A stretch of DNA of 64,000 nt from Zopfochytrium polystomum. Its lineage: Eukaryota > Chytridiomycota > Chytridiomycetes > Chytridiales > Chytridiaceae. Positions 18,732 through 27,506 of the stretch are shown one piece after another (within the stretch, counting starts at the first letter, position 1; the number at the start of each line of letters is the position of its first letter). The notes under the pieces were generated by a model. It saw only the letters and a program-made list of their open reading frames with translations, had not been told where the DNA came from and made no database searches. The stretch spans positions 62,001 through 126,000 of the forward strand of contig JAIVFJ010000079.1 of the NCBI GenBank assembly GCA_025765615.1, read 5' to 3'. Both the position numbers and the translations under genes were made by a program.

Positions 18732-21700
18732 AGGCTGCGAGCTCTAGCGCCCTACCTGAAAAACTCGCACCTGATCCACCCCATCTCACTTTTCTCAACA
18801 TCTTCACGTGGAATGTGAACTCTTGGAGGAACGCAGCACCAAAGTTGGACAATCAGCAGAAGGCGGTTCTCTTGCACCAGGACGTCATTTTCCTGCAGGA
18901 GACTCGCTTTGGTGATGCCTCTTTTTCTGACGTTCTGGATTTCAACACTTCTACTTTTGAAGTCTTCGTCTCCGACTTTCCCCTTGAAGTAGGCTCAGTG
19001 AAAGGAAAGGGCACTAGCGGTGTCGCTACTCTTGTGAGAAAGCGCTTGCCTTGGCTTTTGCCAGAAGTGCACCGCGAAATCCCTGGCCTTTCCCTTGCTG
19101 CTTCAGAGGGTCGGTATTTGGAGCTTCGGTACGGCACCTTGGTCCTCGTCAACGTGTACTTCCCAGCAGCCAGTCGGGGGCGTGATGACAGGATTGCTTA
19201 TAAGGAGGACGTGCAGCGTAGAGTCTACCTTCATCTTTCAGACCTACAGCAGCGAGGTTTTCAGATAATTTTGGGAGCAGACACCAACGTGGCGCAGGAG
19301 CTCATTGACATCAACCCCAAAGTCATTAGCAAGATTACTTCAGGCTTTCGTGACGAGGAGCGAACCTGGATGCGGGCAATGACAGCCATCCTTGTGGATG
19401 CATTCCGCCACGTTCACCCTCACAAACCTCTCTTCAGCACTTGGTACTACCAGGACCGGCGTCTGAACCTTGGGATGCGGTACGACTACATCCTGCTTTC
19501 AAAGTCAATTCGAGTCCCTTCGGCGTTCCACCACATGAGCTGGCGGTGCTCTGATCACGTACCAGTCGCTTGCACAGTTGCACTTGACCTTCGGCTTGTG
19601 GGGGGCTTGACTGGGGAAGCTCAACTTGCTGTTTCTTCTCTTGCTTTTGACGTCATGACGAAGTCTAAGACGGTGGCGGAAAAGGTTCGGCCTGTCGCCA
19701 CGCAGCAGCCTCGGTATGATGGTTATGATACAAAGCGCATTGAGGTGGCCCTCTCTCAGCCTCTTCAGCCAGCAGATCAAGTGGAGATCTCAGATGAGCT
19801 GTTTGGGGAGATGTTTGCATCGAGCATGGAGCACAAAGGATACTTGCGGGCAGCGGAGTACGCCTACCTTCAGATGCGCCTTCGGTACTACAGGAAGGCT
19901 TTTTCAGTCCACCTTCGCGAGATGGGTCGCTTGAGGTCGGATCTCTTTCCTCCAGTTAACATCTGGACAATACCTCACGAGCCCTGGAACACGAAGGATC
20001 GCCACCAACCACCTCTTCTTTTGGAAATTTTCACAAGGAAGATCACAGAAAGGATGGGGTACGGCATGTATGAGCATTGCGACGGTCCTTACTCCTCTCC
20101 TTGGATGTTGGTCCCAAAGAAGCCGACGATTGTCAGATTGTCAGACGGATCGACAAAGGAGGAGCAGGATGTGCGGTTTATCCAGGATCTGCAGCCATTG
20201 AACAGGGTGGCAATCCGCGAGGCGGGGTCGCCGCCCAAGATCGACGAGATCTCACTTGAGGCGGCAGGACACGTCATCTACTCTCGTATTGACAGCATGT
20301 CATTTTTTGATCAAATCACAGTCAACCCCGAGCACCGGAAGATGACAGCAGTTCGAACTCCAGTTGGGCAGATCAGCACGGTTGGCCTTCCTCAGGGATT
20401 CACCAACTCCCCAGCTCATGCCCAGAAAGTCTCCAACATTGTCTTTTTCAGGTCTGGTCAGGCAAGGCCTTTTGTTGATGATGTGGTCGTCTTCAGTGGG
20501 TCGAAGGATGATCTGGTGGAGTCAGATGTTCCTGGCGTCCGACGATTTGTTGTGCTCCACGCAGACATTCTTGAGGAGCTTTTGACTAGGGCGGTCAACT
20601 CTGGGCTCACTCTTCACCTGGGGAAGGGGAAGACTGAGATTGCGGTCCCTTCGACTGTCGGCGTTGGCGTTAAGTTCTCCATCGAAGGCCGACACATCGA
20701 CCCCAAGAAGTTGAAGGGGGCGCTACGCTTCTTGCCTCCCACCAGCGTGAAAGAGGTTCGGCAGTTTCTTGGACTTGTTCAGCAGTTTAGGGTCTGGATT
20801 GAGTTCTTCTCGATCATCTGCGAGCCTTTCATCAGACTCTTGCGGAAGAATCAGCCTTGGGAGTGGGGTCAGCCACAGGGGGAGGCGTTCCAGCAGCTTA
20901 AGGAGCTTCTCTCTTCATCGCCGGCGCTCCGCAGCCCTGACTACACGGACTTGGAGAATCGACCCTTCATCCTCACCTGCGACGCAGGGCCTCTTGGCGA
21001 AGGGGCTTGCCTGGCGCAGGAGGATACAGAGGGGAGGCGGTACGCAGTTGGATACTTCTCTGGACTTTGGAAGGAGGGGGAGCTGCGATACTCGCAGATT
21101 AAGAAGGAGCTGTGTGCACTCTTTCGGAATTTGAGGCGGATTTACTACTTGGTGGCTGGGGCGCCACGTATCATTGTGGAGTTGGATGCATCAGCCATCA
21201 GGGGTATGTTGAACAATCCACGTCTTTCTGACGCCACCATGCTTCGGTGGATTGCCTACATTTACACTTTTCCCGTCGAGCTTCGGACGATTCGGGGGAG
21301 GAACAACAGCGTCGCTGATGCCCTCTCTCGTCTACCACAGGAGGAGGTGGAGGGGGATCCAACTCTGGAGGCGGAGGAGGCAGCGGAGAAGGCGTTTGGG
21401 TCATTGTGGGCGCTGCAGCTCGACAGTCTAGAGGACGACCCCTACCTTATGGAGATTGCGCGCTACTTGGATTCTTTGGAACTTCCTCCCAACCTCTGTT
21501 TATCGAGAAGACGAGGTTTTCTTCGTGACGTGCAGAAGTATTTCCTTCTTGACAGTGTCCTCTTTCGGCGGCAGCCTGACGGGCAGCAACCTCTTCGCGT
21601 TCTGGGCCGGATTTCGGATCAGCGTAGGGCTATTGCAGAGTGCCATCAGGGTGTTGGAGGCGGTCACTTTTCGTTTGAGGGGACATATGCAAAGGTGCAC

Positions 21701-22393
21701 AGCAGATTTTTCTGGCGATCGCACATGGTCAGCGATGTGCGGTCATTTGTTGAGACGTGTGAGGACTGTCAGCGTCAGTCGAAGCGGACGGTGTACGAGC
21801 CAGTTGTGCCAATCATGCCACCAGCGACAGCGGCGATGGTATGGTATGGCGATTTGGTGCACATGGATCGCGCATCAGATGGGCGGCGATACATCTGGCA
21901 TCTCACTTGTGCTTTGACTGGTTGGCCTGAGGCATGCGCATTCAGAACAAAGTCGCTTGGGCCAATGTTGAAGTGGACCATTGAGAGCGTTTTTCACCGC
22001 TTCAGCTATCCAGTCAGCATCACTGTCGATGGAGGAGAGTGGTCAAAGACGGAAGTGGATGAGACTGCAAAGCGGTACGGTATTCATCTTGACACAACAA
22101 CAGTGTCTAACCAGAGGGCAAACGGTGTTGTCGAGCGTTCACACCCCATCTTGGTCAACGCCATCAAGAAGCTGACGAGGGCAGACAAGTCCAAGTGGCC
22201 CCGCTACCTTTCCCTTGGTCTCTTCGCTCAGCGGGGTGACAACAACGAAGCGTGGTTACTCGCCATTCTACTTGATGTATGGGCAGGATCCTCTTTTTCC
22301 CTTGGACTTCATGTTGGAGTCTTTCTCAGTCATCAACTGGCGGACGAAAATGTCAAGGGAGGATCTCCTTGCGGCTCGCATTCGCCAGCTTGA
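18686..22393 (+). CDS. ORF2: APE/EEP endonuclease, reverse transcriptase, RNase H and integrase
   Basis: The frame is entered by -1 frameshift near 18716. An EEP fold follows at about 18790-19590. It shows TWNVNSW (the Asn of the WN motif), FLQET (metal-binding Glu), GADTNV (Asp and Asn of the catalytic core) and SDHVPV (Asp-His), so all signature residues of an APE-like nuclease are present. Then come a Ty3-type RT (RFIQDLQPLN, GFTNSPA, FVDD near 20470), RNase H (LTCDAG, VADALSR), an integrase H2C2 finger and a DDE core (GDLVHMD, VDGGEW, VVERSH). The frame runs out at 22393 because of a one-base change near 22233-22236. The integrase tail continues in ORF 22215-22937. Confidence 0.85.
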   Translation, partial: SGARNPESGFSARALEAASSSALPEKLAPDPPHLTFLNIFTWNVNSWRNAAPKLDNQQKAVLLHQDVIFLQETRFGDASFSDVLDFNTSTFEVFVSDFPLEVGSVKGKGTSGVATLVRKRLPWLLPEVHREIPGLSLAASEGRYLELRYGTLVLVNVYFPAASRGRDDRIAYKEDVQRRVYLHLSDLQQRGFQIILGADTNVAQELIDINPKVISKITSGFRDEERTWMRAMTAILVDAFRHVHPHKPLFSTWYYQDRRLNLGMRYDYILLSKSIRVPSAFHHMSWRCSDHVPVACTVALDLRLVGGLTGEAQLAVSSLAFDVMTKSKTVAEKVRPVATQQPRYDGYDTKRIEVALSQPLQPADQVEISDELFGEMFASSMEHKGYLRAAEYAYLQMRLRYYRKAFSVHLREMGRLRSDLFPPVNIWTIPHEPWNTKDRHQPPLLLEIFTRKITERMGYGMYEHCDGPYSSPWMLVPKKPTIVRLSDGSTKEEQDVRFIQDLQPLNRVAIREAGSPPKIDEISLEAAGHVIYSRIDSMSFFDQITVNPEHRKMTAVRTPVGQISTVGLPQGFTNSPAHAQKVSNIVFFRSGQARPFVDDVVVFSGSKDDLVESDVPGVRRFVVLHADILEELLTRAVNSGLTLHLGKGKTEIAVPSTVGVGVKFSIEGRHIDPKKLKGALRFLPPTSVKEVRQFLGLVQQFRVWIEFFSIICEPFIRLLRKNQPWEWGQPQGEAFQQLKELLSSSPALRSPDYTDLENRPFILTCDAGPLGEGACLAQEDTEGRRYAVGYFSGLWKEGELRYSQIKKELCALFRNLRRIYYLVAGAPRIIVELDASAIRGMLNNPRLSDATMLRWIAYIYTFPVELRTIRGRNNSVADALSRLPQEEVEGDPTLEAEEAAEKAFGSLWALQLDSLEDDPYLMEIARYLDSLELPPNLCLSRRRGFLRDVQKYFLLDSVLFRRQPDGQQPLRVLGRISDQRRAIAECHQGVGGGHFSFEGTYAKVHSRFFWRSHMVSDVRSFVETCEDCQRQSKRTVYEPVVPIMPPATAAMVWYGDLVHMDRASDGRRYIWHLTCALTGWPEACAFRTKSLGPMLKWTIESVFHRFSYPVSITVDGGEWSKTEVDETAKRYGIHLDTTTVSNQRANGVVERSHPILVNAIKKLTRADKSKWPRYLSLGLFAQRGDNNEAWLLAILLDVWAGSSFSLGLHVGVFLSHQLADENVKGGSPCGSHSPA
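18710..18752 (+). promoter_or_regulatory. ORF1-ORF2 -1 ribosomal frameshift signal
   Basis: The heptamer G GAT TTT (18710-18716) is in the ORF1 register and is of the GGAUUUU type used by dianthoviruses. A 6-nt spacer follows, then a stem of GGGC-A-CTAGAG (18723-18733) with CTCTAG-C-GCCC (18742-18752). That is ten pairs, one A/C mismatch and an 8-nt loop. ORF2 is open in the -1 frame from 18686. Confidence 0.7.
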
Positions 22394-22937
22394 ACGTAGG
22401 GCTGAGGACATCCAGCGAGCCCGAACAACGCTCTCTCGAGTGCGTACAGAGGCAGCTGAGCGGCAGAATGCAAGGCATCAGCATCAGATGCGGTCTACCC
22501 CTCTTCAGCCTGGAGACTTAGTGCTAATGTGGGACTCAACCTTGGACAACCAGTGGGGTCGGAAGTTAGACGATCGCTGGATGGGTCCCTTCATTGTTGT
22601 GGAGAGTCGGAGCGGCGGGACTTACCTTTTGCGTGAGCTTGATGGAACTCCGCTTATGCGACCAATTGCAGGGCATCGTTTGAAGGTTTTCAAGGTTCGT
22701 GATGACCCTGCCGGCCTCTTCTTCGACAACACGCCTATCGACCCTGTGGAAGCGGACGAGGACTCAGACTCCGAGCTTGGAATCGTCGACCTCGCCCTCG
22801 CCTTTCGCCAAGGGACGGCGAGTGCCTGCAGGCGCCTTTTGGGACTGTCGGCGGAACGGTCCGCCATGGGTCGGGTCGATGCAGTGTTGGTCGATTCTGC
22901 AGCCGACGAATTAGAGGATTTCTTTCAGACTTATTAA
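22215..22937 (+). CDS. Integrase C-terminal continuation, shifted frame, ending inside the 3' LTR
   Basis: This 240-codon frame continues the integrase without a gap (GYSPFYLMYGQDPLFP, then the LQPGDLVLMWD-type C-terminal domain). The frame switch falls at a run of four G (22233-22236), and one G fewer would restore the frame. It could be a real frameshift mutation or a base-calling error. The last ~30 codons lie inside the 3' LTR, so they also occur in the 5' LTR at about 13507-13598. Confidence 0.8.
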   Translation: MVSSLSGVTTTKRGYSPFYLMYGQDPLFPLDFMLESFSVINWRTKMSREDLLAARIRQLERRAEDIQRARTTLSRVRTEAAERQNARHQHQMRSTPLQPGDLVLMWDSTLDNQWGRKLDDRWMGPFIVVESRSGGTYLLRELDGTPLMRPIAGHRLKVFKVRDDPAGLFFDNTPIDPVEADEDSDSELGIVDLALAFRQGTASACRRLLGLSAERSAMGRVDAVLVDSAADELEDFFQTY

Positions 22938-24822
22938 TTTGAGGTCGCTATTTGATTGTGTGGGCCAGATTAAGTCGAGGATTTTTGTCGATTTTTTCTC
23001 AGCTTGCCAGGGCACTCGGTTACATTTGGTCATATTTTGGAGACTCTACGGTTTTTCCCCAACTTTTCCAGACAGTTCAAGGCCATCTTTATTAATTGCG
23101 GAAACATCACTACTTTGACGAGTATGTCAGTTTTCGACCTATTCTCTTGATTTTTGGTACACACACTCTTTATATCTACTCGAGAAACGCCTGTGAGTTT
23201 CGCAGCTGTGGCTATCTCCTACCAATCTCGGCGAATTTTCAAAGTTTCCTATCTCTCCAAAGGGCTGGGTCACGTGACCTACAAAGGAGTCGTATGGTTC
23301 AGGCTTTCATCGTAGGCTGCTCATATTTGGTGCACTCAATATCAGCCACTACTCGAGTTTGCACTCCAATTTTGGTGTGGTTTCGTTGATTTTTCATGGA
23401 CTTAGATCAGCACACTTGCAGCAGCGACGAAAATTCGGGGGATTCGTTTTTCGGGGTGCCCTTTTGAGGGTCGGTCCTTCTTATCATCATCCACCTGCAT
23501 ACAAGATTTCAGCTGGCTAGCTCTGCGCGTTCAGGTGTGACGAGGTCGTGAACGGGGGCCAAAATCGACGTTTTTGGGGCCACACTCGACACCTTCCAAT
23601 TAGTGGCGATTTTTCCCCACTTTGTGTGCCAGTCCCTGACTGAATTCTGAACGGATTTGCTTGATTTTTGGCTCGTTGGAAAGGTCTATCAATCTTCTAC
23701 CTCCTCTCAAAGTTTCAGGGTGGGGGCATTTGTTTTCGTAGAGTTATTGGCTGCGCAATCCTTTCTCACTTTTCTAATTATTTGTGCTTTTCTTTTTGTC
23801 CTTTCCAATTTTCTGGTGTCTCTCTTCTCTTTTTTTTTCTGTTTTTGAAATGTCTCTCCCATCCCTTTTTGGTTGGTGTCTTTCTCATACCCCCTTCAAA
23901 GCCTTTTCCAGTTCGTGTTTTCGTGTTTTTCTAATTGTTTTAAATTTTCTTTTCCCATACCCTGCCAAACCACACCCCTCCACCAATTTTGGTCCTAAAA
24001 TTCTGCAAAAATACCCATTCAACTTCCCCTCTTCTCCTCCTTGCTCCTGCTGTCATTTTACGTGTTTTATTACCTTTTTCCAAAAACCTGTCAAAGTTTT
24101 CTCTCTCTGTCTCCTCCCTATCTGTGCCAAAATACCCTCTCTTTCAAGTTCTTTCATACTCTCTTCTTCCTCTCTCCCTATTCTCAGAACGATTTGGTCT
24201 GGGAATAGGTGAGTCTTGCTGTTTCAGTGATGATCTTGGCTTCAACTCCTTCTACTTTGTTAGTTTCTCACCTTTACACCCCCCCCTTCTTCACTTCCAC
24301 TTGGGCACATAGGTACTGTGCTGTCAGTTTGCCGTGTTCCCCGCGTGTTGAAGGTCTCCTTACACGTGCCAAAGGTGGAAGGACTTTTTCTTTGAGGTTT
24401 TAACTAATTGAGAACGATTTGGTCTGGGAATAGGTACTGTGCTGTCAGTTTGCCGTGTTCCCCGCGTGTTGAAGGTCTCCTTACACGTGCCAAAGGTACT
24501 GTGCTGTCAGTTTGCCGTGTTCCCCGCGTGTTGAAGGTCTCCTTACACGTGCCAAAGTCTGGGAATAGTCTTCCTTCTTCGGTTTTAGTTGCCGCTCTTA
24601 AGCGTCAGCGCCATCGATCTCTGCTCTCTCACCGCTCAAGACCTTGTGTTTCTCCCTCTGGTCTGTGCGTATCCCTGGGGCTTAACACACCCGAAGACGC
24701 ACACCAAGTCCATTACGTCTGCCGATTTCATCGAACCCCCACCTCTGTCTGTGAGCGGAGGACAACCTTGCGAAGCCTGCTGTACGCGTGCCCAACCGCT
24801 GAGGCAGGGCGTTCAACTCACA
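22846..24822 (+). repeat. 3' LTR of the endonuclease-bearing element
   Basis: This is 1,977 bp, matching 13507-15482 with one additional T near 23873. No clear polypurine tract precedes it: the last bases are CGCCTTTTGGGAC, which is coding for the integrase tail. It is followed by GCGGTGCTGG of the interrupted left arm. Confidence 0.93.
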
Positions 24823-25600
24823 GCGGTGCTGGCACATGTACGAGCTTGAGCCTTGGATACTCCAGGAACTCCAGGACTTGCCACTGCCAGTATTGTAAAA
24901 GAGGGAGATTAAGTTATGCAGGCACGATTCCTGCGATTCAGAACAATGGTATGGCTGAGCAAATTCCCCTGCTGTAGAAGAGGATTACACTTCCTTTTTT
25001 GTACTTACAAATGCTTTTCCTTTCCGTTTATTTTCCCCAACACTGCGGCCTTTTTCATCACCAATGAGAAATAGAAAAGATCTCATGGTATCAGAAACCT
25101 TGCCGCTTTGGCTGCTTCTGCATCAACACTGTGGCAGCTCCTGCAGGCCAGTCTGCCAGTTGCCTGCTGAGCCAATCTCTCACAGTTTCTCAACTGCCAC
25201 ATTGTTGTTCTGTAGCCAACACACAGCCACACTTTGCCCAGGCACCCACACCTTTGGGGAGGAGAGGCTGCTGTGAAACATGAGTGAATTGGGGTTCCCA
25301 GTGCACAGTACGCACCAGCCATAAAAAACGAATGGAGTGGGGTCACTGATTCTCTTTTCCCTTGACCCTTCCTTCAGAGACCCAACAAATATAGCACAGC
25401 AGCAGTGGCACCACACTGCACCAAACACCAGGGAGGACAAGGGAGTCACGTGTTGGACTTCTTTGGTGATTGGTCCTTTTCTTGCTTTTGATGGAAACGT
25501 GAGAGGAGTGGAGAAACAAAAAAACCAAGAAAAGTTTGCAAGGACATGTCCAATGTAATTCACAGTTTACAGATACCGCAGGAGCTTGCAGCACCACCTT

Positions 25601-25670
25601 GCAACAGCCGGGAATCGGACCCGGGTCTACCGCGTGGCAGGCGATAATTCTACCACTGAACCACTGTTGC
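25601..25670 (-). tRNA. tRNA-Gly (GCC), left-arm copy
   Basis: The gene is 70 nt with acceptor GCAACAG/CTGTTGC, anticodon loop CTGCCAC and T-arm CCGGGTCCGATTCCCGG. The mirror copy is at 45532-45601, and the two look identical across the gene. Confidence 0.93.
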
Positions 25671-26090
25671 GCTGGATGTGTTGATGTCGTTTCACATTGA
25701 TCAGTAAATCTACTTATAGGTACTGGAGAAAAAGTTTCTTTGCAGTGTTGCTAGAAGAACACCAGGGTCCCAGAATGAGCCCTCATTCCATGGCCCCACC
25801 AGTGTCCTTTGCTTACAAGAAATTTGATTGGTGTGTGTATCAGTTGCAGCACTTGCGCAACACATCTCTGCAAGATGGCTGCAGCCAATCATGCATCAAA
25901 CTCTACCAGCCACAAGAATATTTAAAAGCAGCTTGACTGAAGGAATAAGCAAACAACACAGGTGCGTAAACAAAGGCAAACTATGTGATCAGACACAACA
26001 ATCACTGTAAGCACAGTAACACCAACCTCATGAAGATCTTCAAAATCCAATTGTGAGCACAATCAGTAAAAGCAGCTTTGACTAGCCATT

Positions 26091-26172
26091 GCGCTGACCG
26101 GGAATTGAAACCGGGGCTGATGCTATCTCCCAAGGGTGGAAGGCGTCTATTTTACCACTAAACTACCAGCGC
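26091..26172 (-). tRNA. tRNA-Gly (TCC) with short intron, left-arm copy
   Basis: The gene is 82 nt with acceptor GCGCTGG/TCAGCGC. Loop CTTCCA is followed by about 12 extra nt, read as an intron. The anticodon stem GACGC/GCATC has one C-A mismatch. This copy has CCGGT where the right-arm copy has CCGGG in the T stem, which breaks one pair and suggests decay. It ends 11 nt before the chromovirus target duplication (16 nt before the LTR). Confidence 0.75.
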
Positions 26173-26188
26173 CCTTTTATGTTACTTG

Positions 26189-26541
26189 TGTCAGGAACAG
26201 GGCAGGACAGGACAAGGCAGACAAGGAACTGAGAGGAGTGATGATTGTATTGGAAACAATAATTCACTTGAGGGATGGGACAGGTCCCCCATCCCCCTTT
26301 TATACCTTTTGAGAGTGTTCCTTGTCAAGACTCCAAGAAAGTTCCAGAAAGAGCAATTAGTAATACAATGATACCAATGATACCAATGACAACAAGACAA
26401 GTCAGGAAAGCAAAGAAGGTTCCAGAAGGTTCCACAAGGTTCCATGAAGGAATGTTCTAGAAGGTTCCAGAAGGTTCCAGAAGGTTCCATGAAGGAATGT
26501 TCTAGAAGGTTCCAGAGGTTTCCAGAGGGTGATTCATAACA
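26189..26541 (-). repeat. 3' LTR of the chromovirus (two-unit form)
   Basis: This is 353 bp and contains two 45-bp heat-shock-like units, while the 5' LTR of the same element has one. The polypurine tract AAAAGGGGGAGATGA (minus strand) adjoins it at 26542-26556. Confidence 0.95.
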
Positions 26542-27480
26542 TCATCTCCCCCTTTTAGGCCTCTTCTGCAACTTGGTGGGGTACCTGGTCTTGAACTCGA
26601 GCAGAAGGTCTTGGCAGTGAGTGAGGTTTGACTCAGGCTCCCAGGTGTTGTCAGCATCTGAGTAACCTTTCCACTTAACAAGGAACTTGAGTGTTCTTCC
26701 AAACCACTTGGCATCCAAGATTTGTTCAACCTCAAATTCCTCTTCACCTTCTACCTCAACTGGAGGAGGAGGAGGAACAACTCTGCCTGGAATGGAATTG
26801 GCCACAAACTTCTCTAAAAGGCTGACATGGAAAACTGGGTGGATCTTCATGGATGCAGGGAGATCCAGCTTGAAGGTGACTGGATTGATTTGCTCCAAGA
26901 TCTTGAAAGGACCCAACTTGAGGTTGTCTAGCTTGGGACTTGGTCTTTTGGTCTGCAAGTTCTTCCTCAGAAGCCAAACTTGCTGACCCACAGCAAAGTC
27001 ATGGTCCATTCTGTGAGTGTTCGCAAATCTTGAGGCATCTTCTTGGGCTTGCTTCAGAGTGGAGTCCAGGAAGGAGTTGATGATCTTGAGTTTATGTAAG
27101 TGTGAAGCCGCAGCAGGAGCTTGGACATTGGATAGGGTCTCTTGTCCCAGAAGATCTCCTCTTGGATTGAAGCCATAGGTTGCAAAGAAAGGAGATAGCT
27201 GGGTGCTTGAGTGGAGAGAATTGTTGAGAGCAAATTCTGCCAGTGGAAGGAGGGTGGGCCAATCATCCTGTTGATAGCTGACATAGCACCTCAAATACTG
27301 CTCCAGAGTCTGGTTTGTTCTTTCTGTTTGTCCATCAGTCTGAGGGTGATAAGCAGTTGACAGTTGAGACTTGATTCCAAGGGCTGCTGTGAGTGCTTTC
27401 CAAAATTGGGATCTGAACTGTGGTCCTCTGTCACTGACGATTGACTGAGGCAGCCCATGGAGCCTGAATATGTGCTGCAA
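26542..27480 (-). CDS. pol: Pol C-terminal part: integrase core and chromodomain
   Basis: This 312-codon frame continues the integrase after the frameshift. It has the second catalytic Asp (SDRGPQF) and the Glu (DGQTERTNQ), then a long C-terminal domain ending in a chromodomain (FLVKWKGYSDADNTWEPE). Chromodomains of chromoviruses bind histone marks and steer integration. It is separated from the first part by the loss of one base. The deleted element at 2416-5515 retains the chromodomain. Confidence 0.9.
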   Translation of the reverse strand: MQHIFRLHGLPQSIVSDRGPQFRSQFWKALTAALGIKSQLSTAYHPQTDGQTERTNQTLEQYLRCYVSYQQDDWPTLLPLAEFALNNSLHSSTQLSPFFATYGFNPRGDLLGQETLSNVQAPAAASHLHKLKIINSFLDSTLKQAQEDASRFANTHRMDHDFAVGQQVWLLRKNLQTKRPSPKLDNLKLGPFKILEQINPVTFKLDLPASMKIHPVFHVSLLEKFVANSIPGRVVPPPPPVEVEGEEEFEVEQILDAKWFGRTLKFLVKWKGYSDADNTWEPESNLTHCQDLLLEFKTRYPTKLQKRPKRGR

Positions 27481-27506
27481 AAACAGGTCTGCTGTTCCTT
27501 GTGCAT

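Larger units (their letters stand above)
13507..24822 (+). mobile_element. Ty3-like LTR retrotransposon carrying an APE-type endonuclease domain
   Basis: The element is 11,316 bp with near-identical 1.98-kb LTRs (TG...CA). CAGCGG lies on both sides (13501-13506 and 24821-24826), giving a 4-6 bp target duplication depending on where the LTR is taken to end. The right arm of the inverted duplication (about 46375) and the copy near 9001 hold the empty site. The coding order is Gag-protease (ORF1), then by -1 frameshift an APE/EEP nuclease, RT, RNase H and integrase (ORF2), whose C-terminus lies in another frame after a single-base shift. The RT, with its FTNSPA motif and FVDD active site, recalls a Ty3-related lineage of basidiomycete elements. 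The nuclease between protease and RT is the unusual part. Confidence 0.9.
24823..26188 (+). repeat. Inverted duplication, left arm, part 2
   Basis: This pairs as reverse complement with about 45010-46375. It carries tRNA-Gly(GCC) and tRNA-Gly(TCC). It begins at the 3' edge of the 11.3-kb element and ends at the target duplication ACTTG of the chromovirus. Confidence 0.93.

Noticed and set aside
13507..24822. Classifying the 11.3-kb element as DIRS or as a LINE because of its nuclease
   Set aside because: It has long direct LTRs, a retropepsin, a DDE integrase and a short target duplication. There is no tyrosine recombinase and no poly(A) tail.
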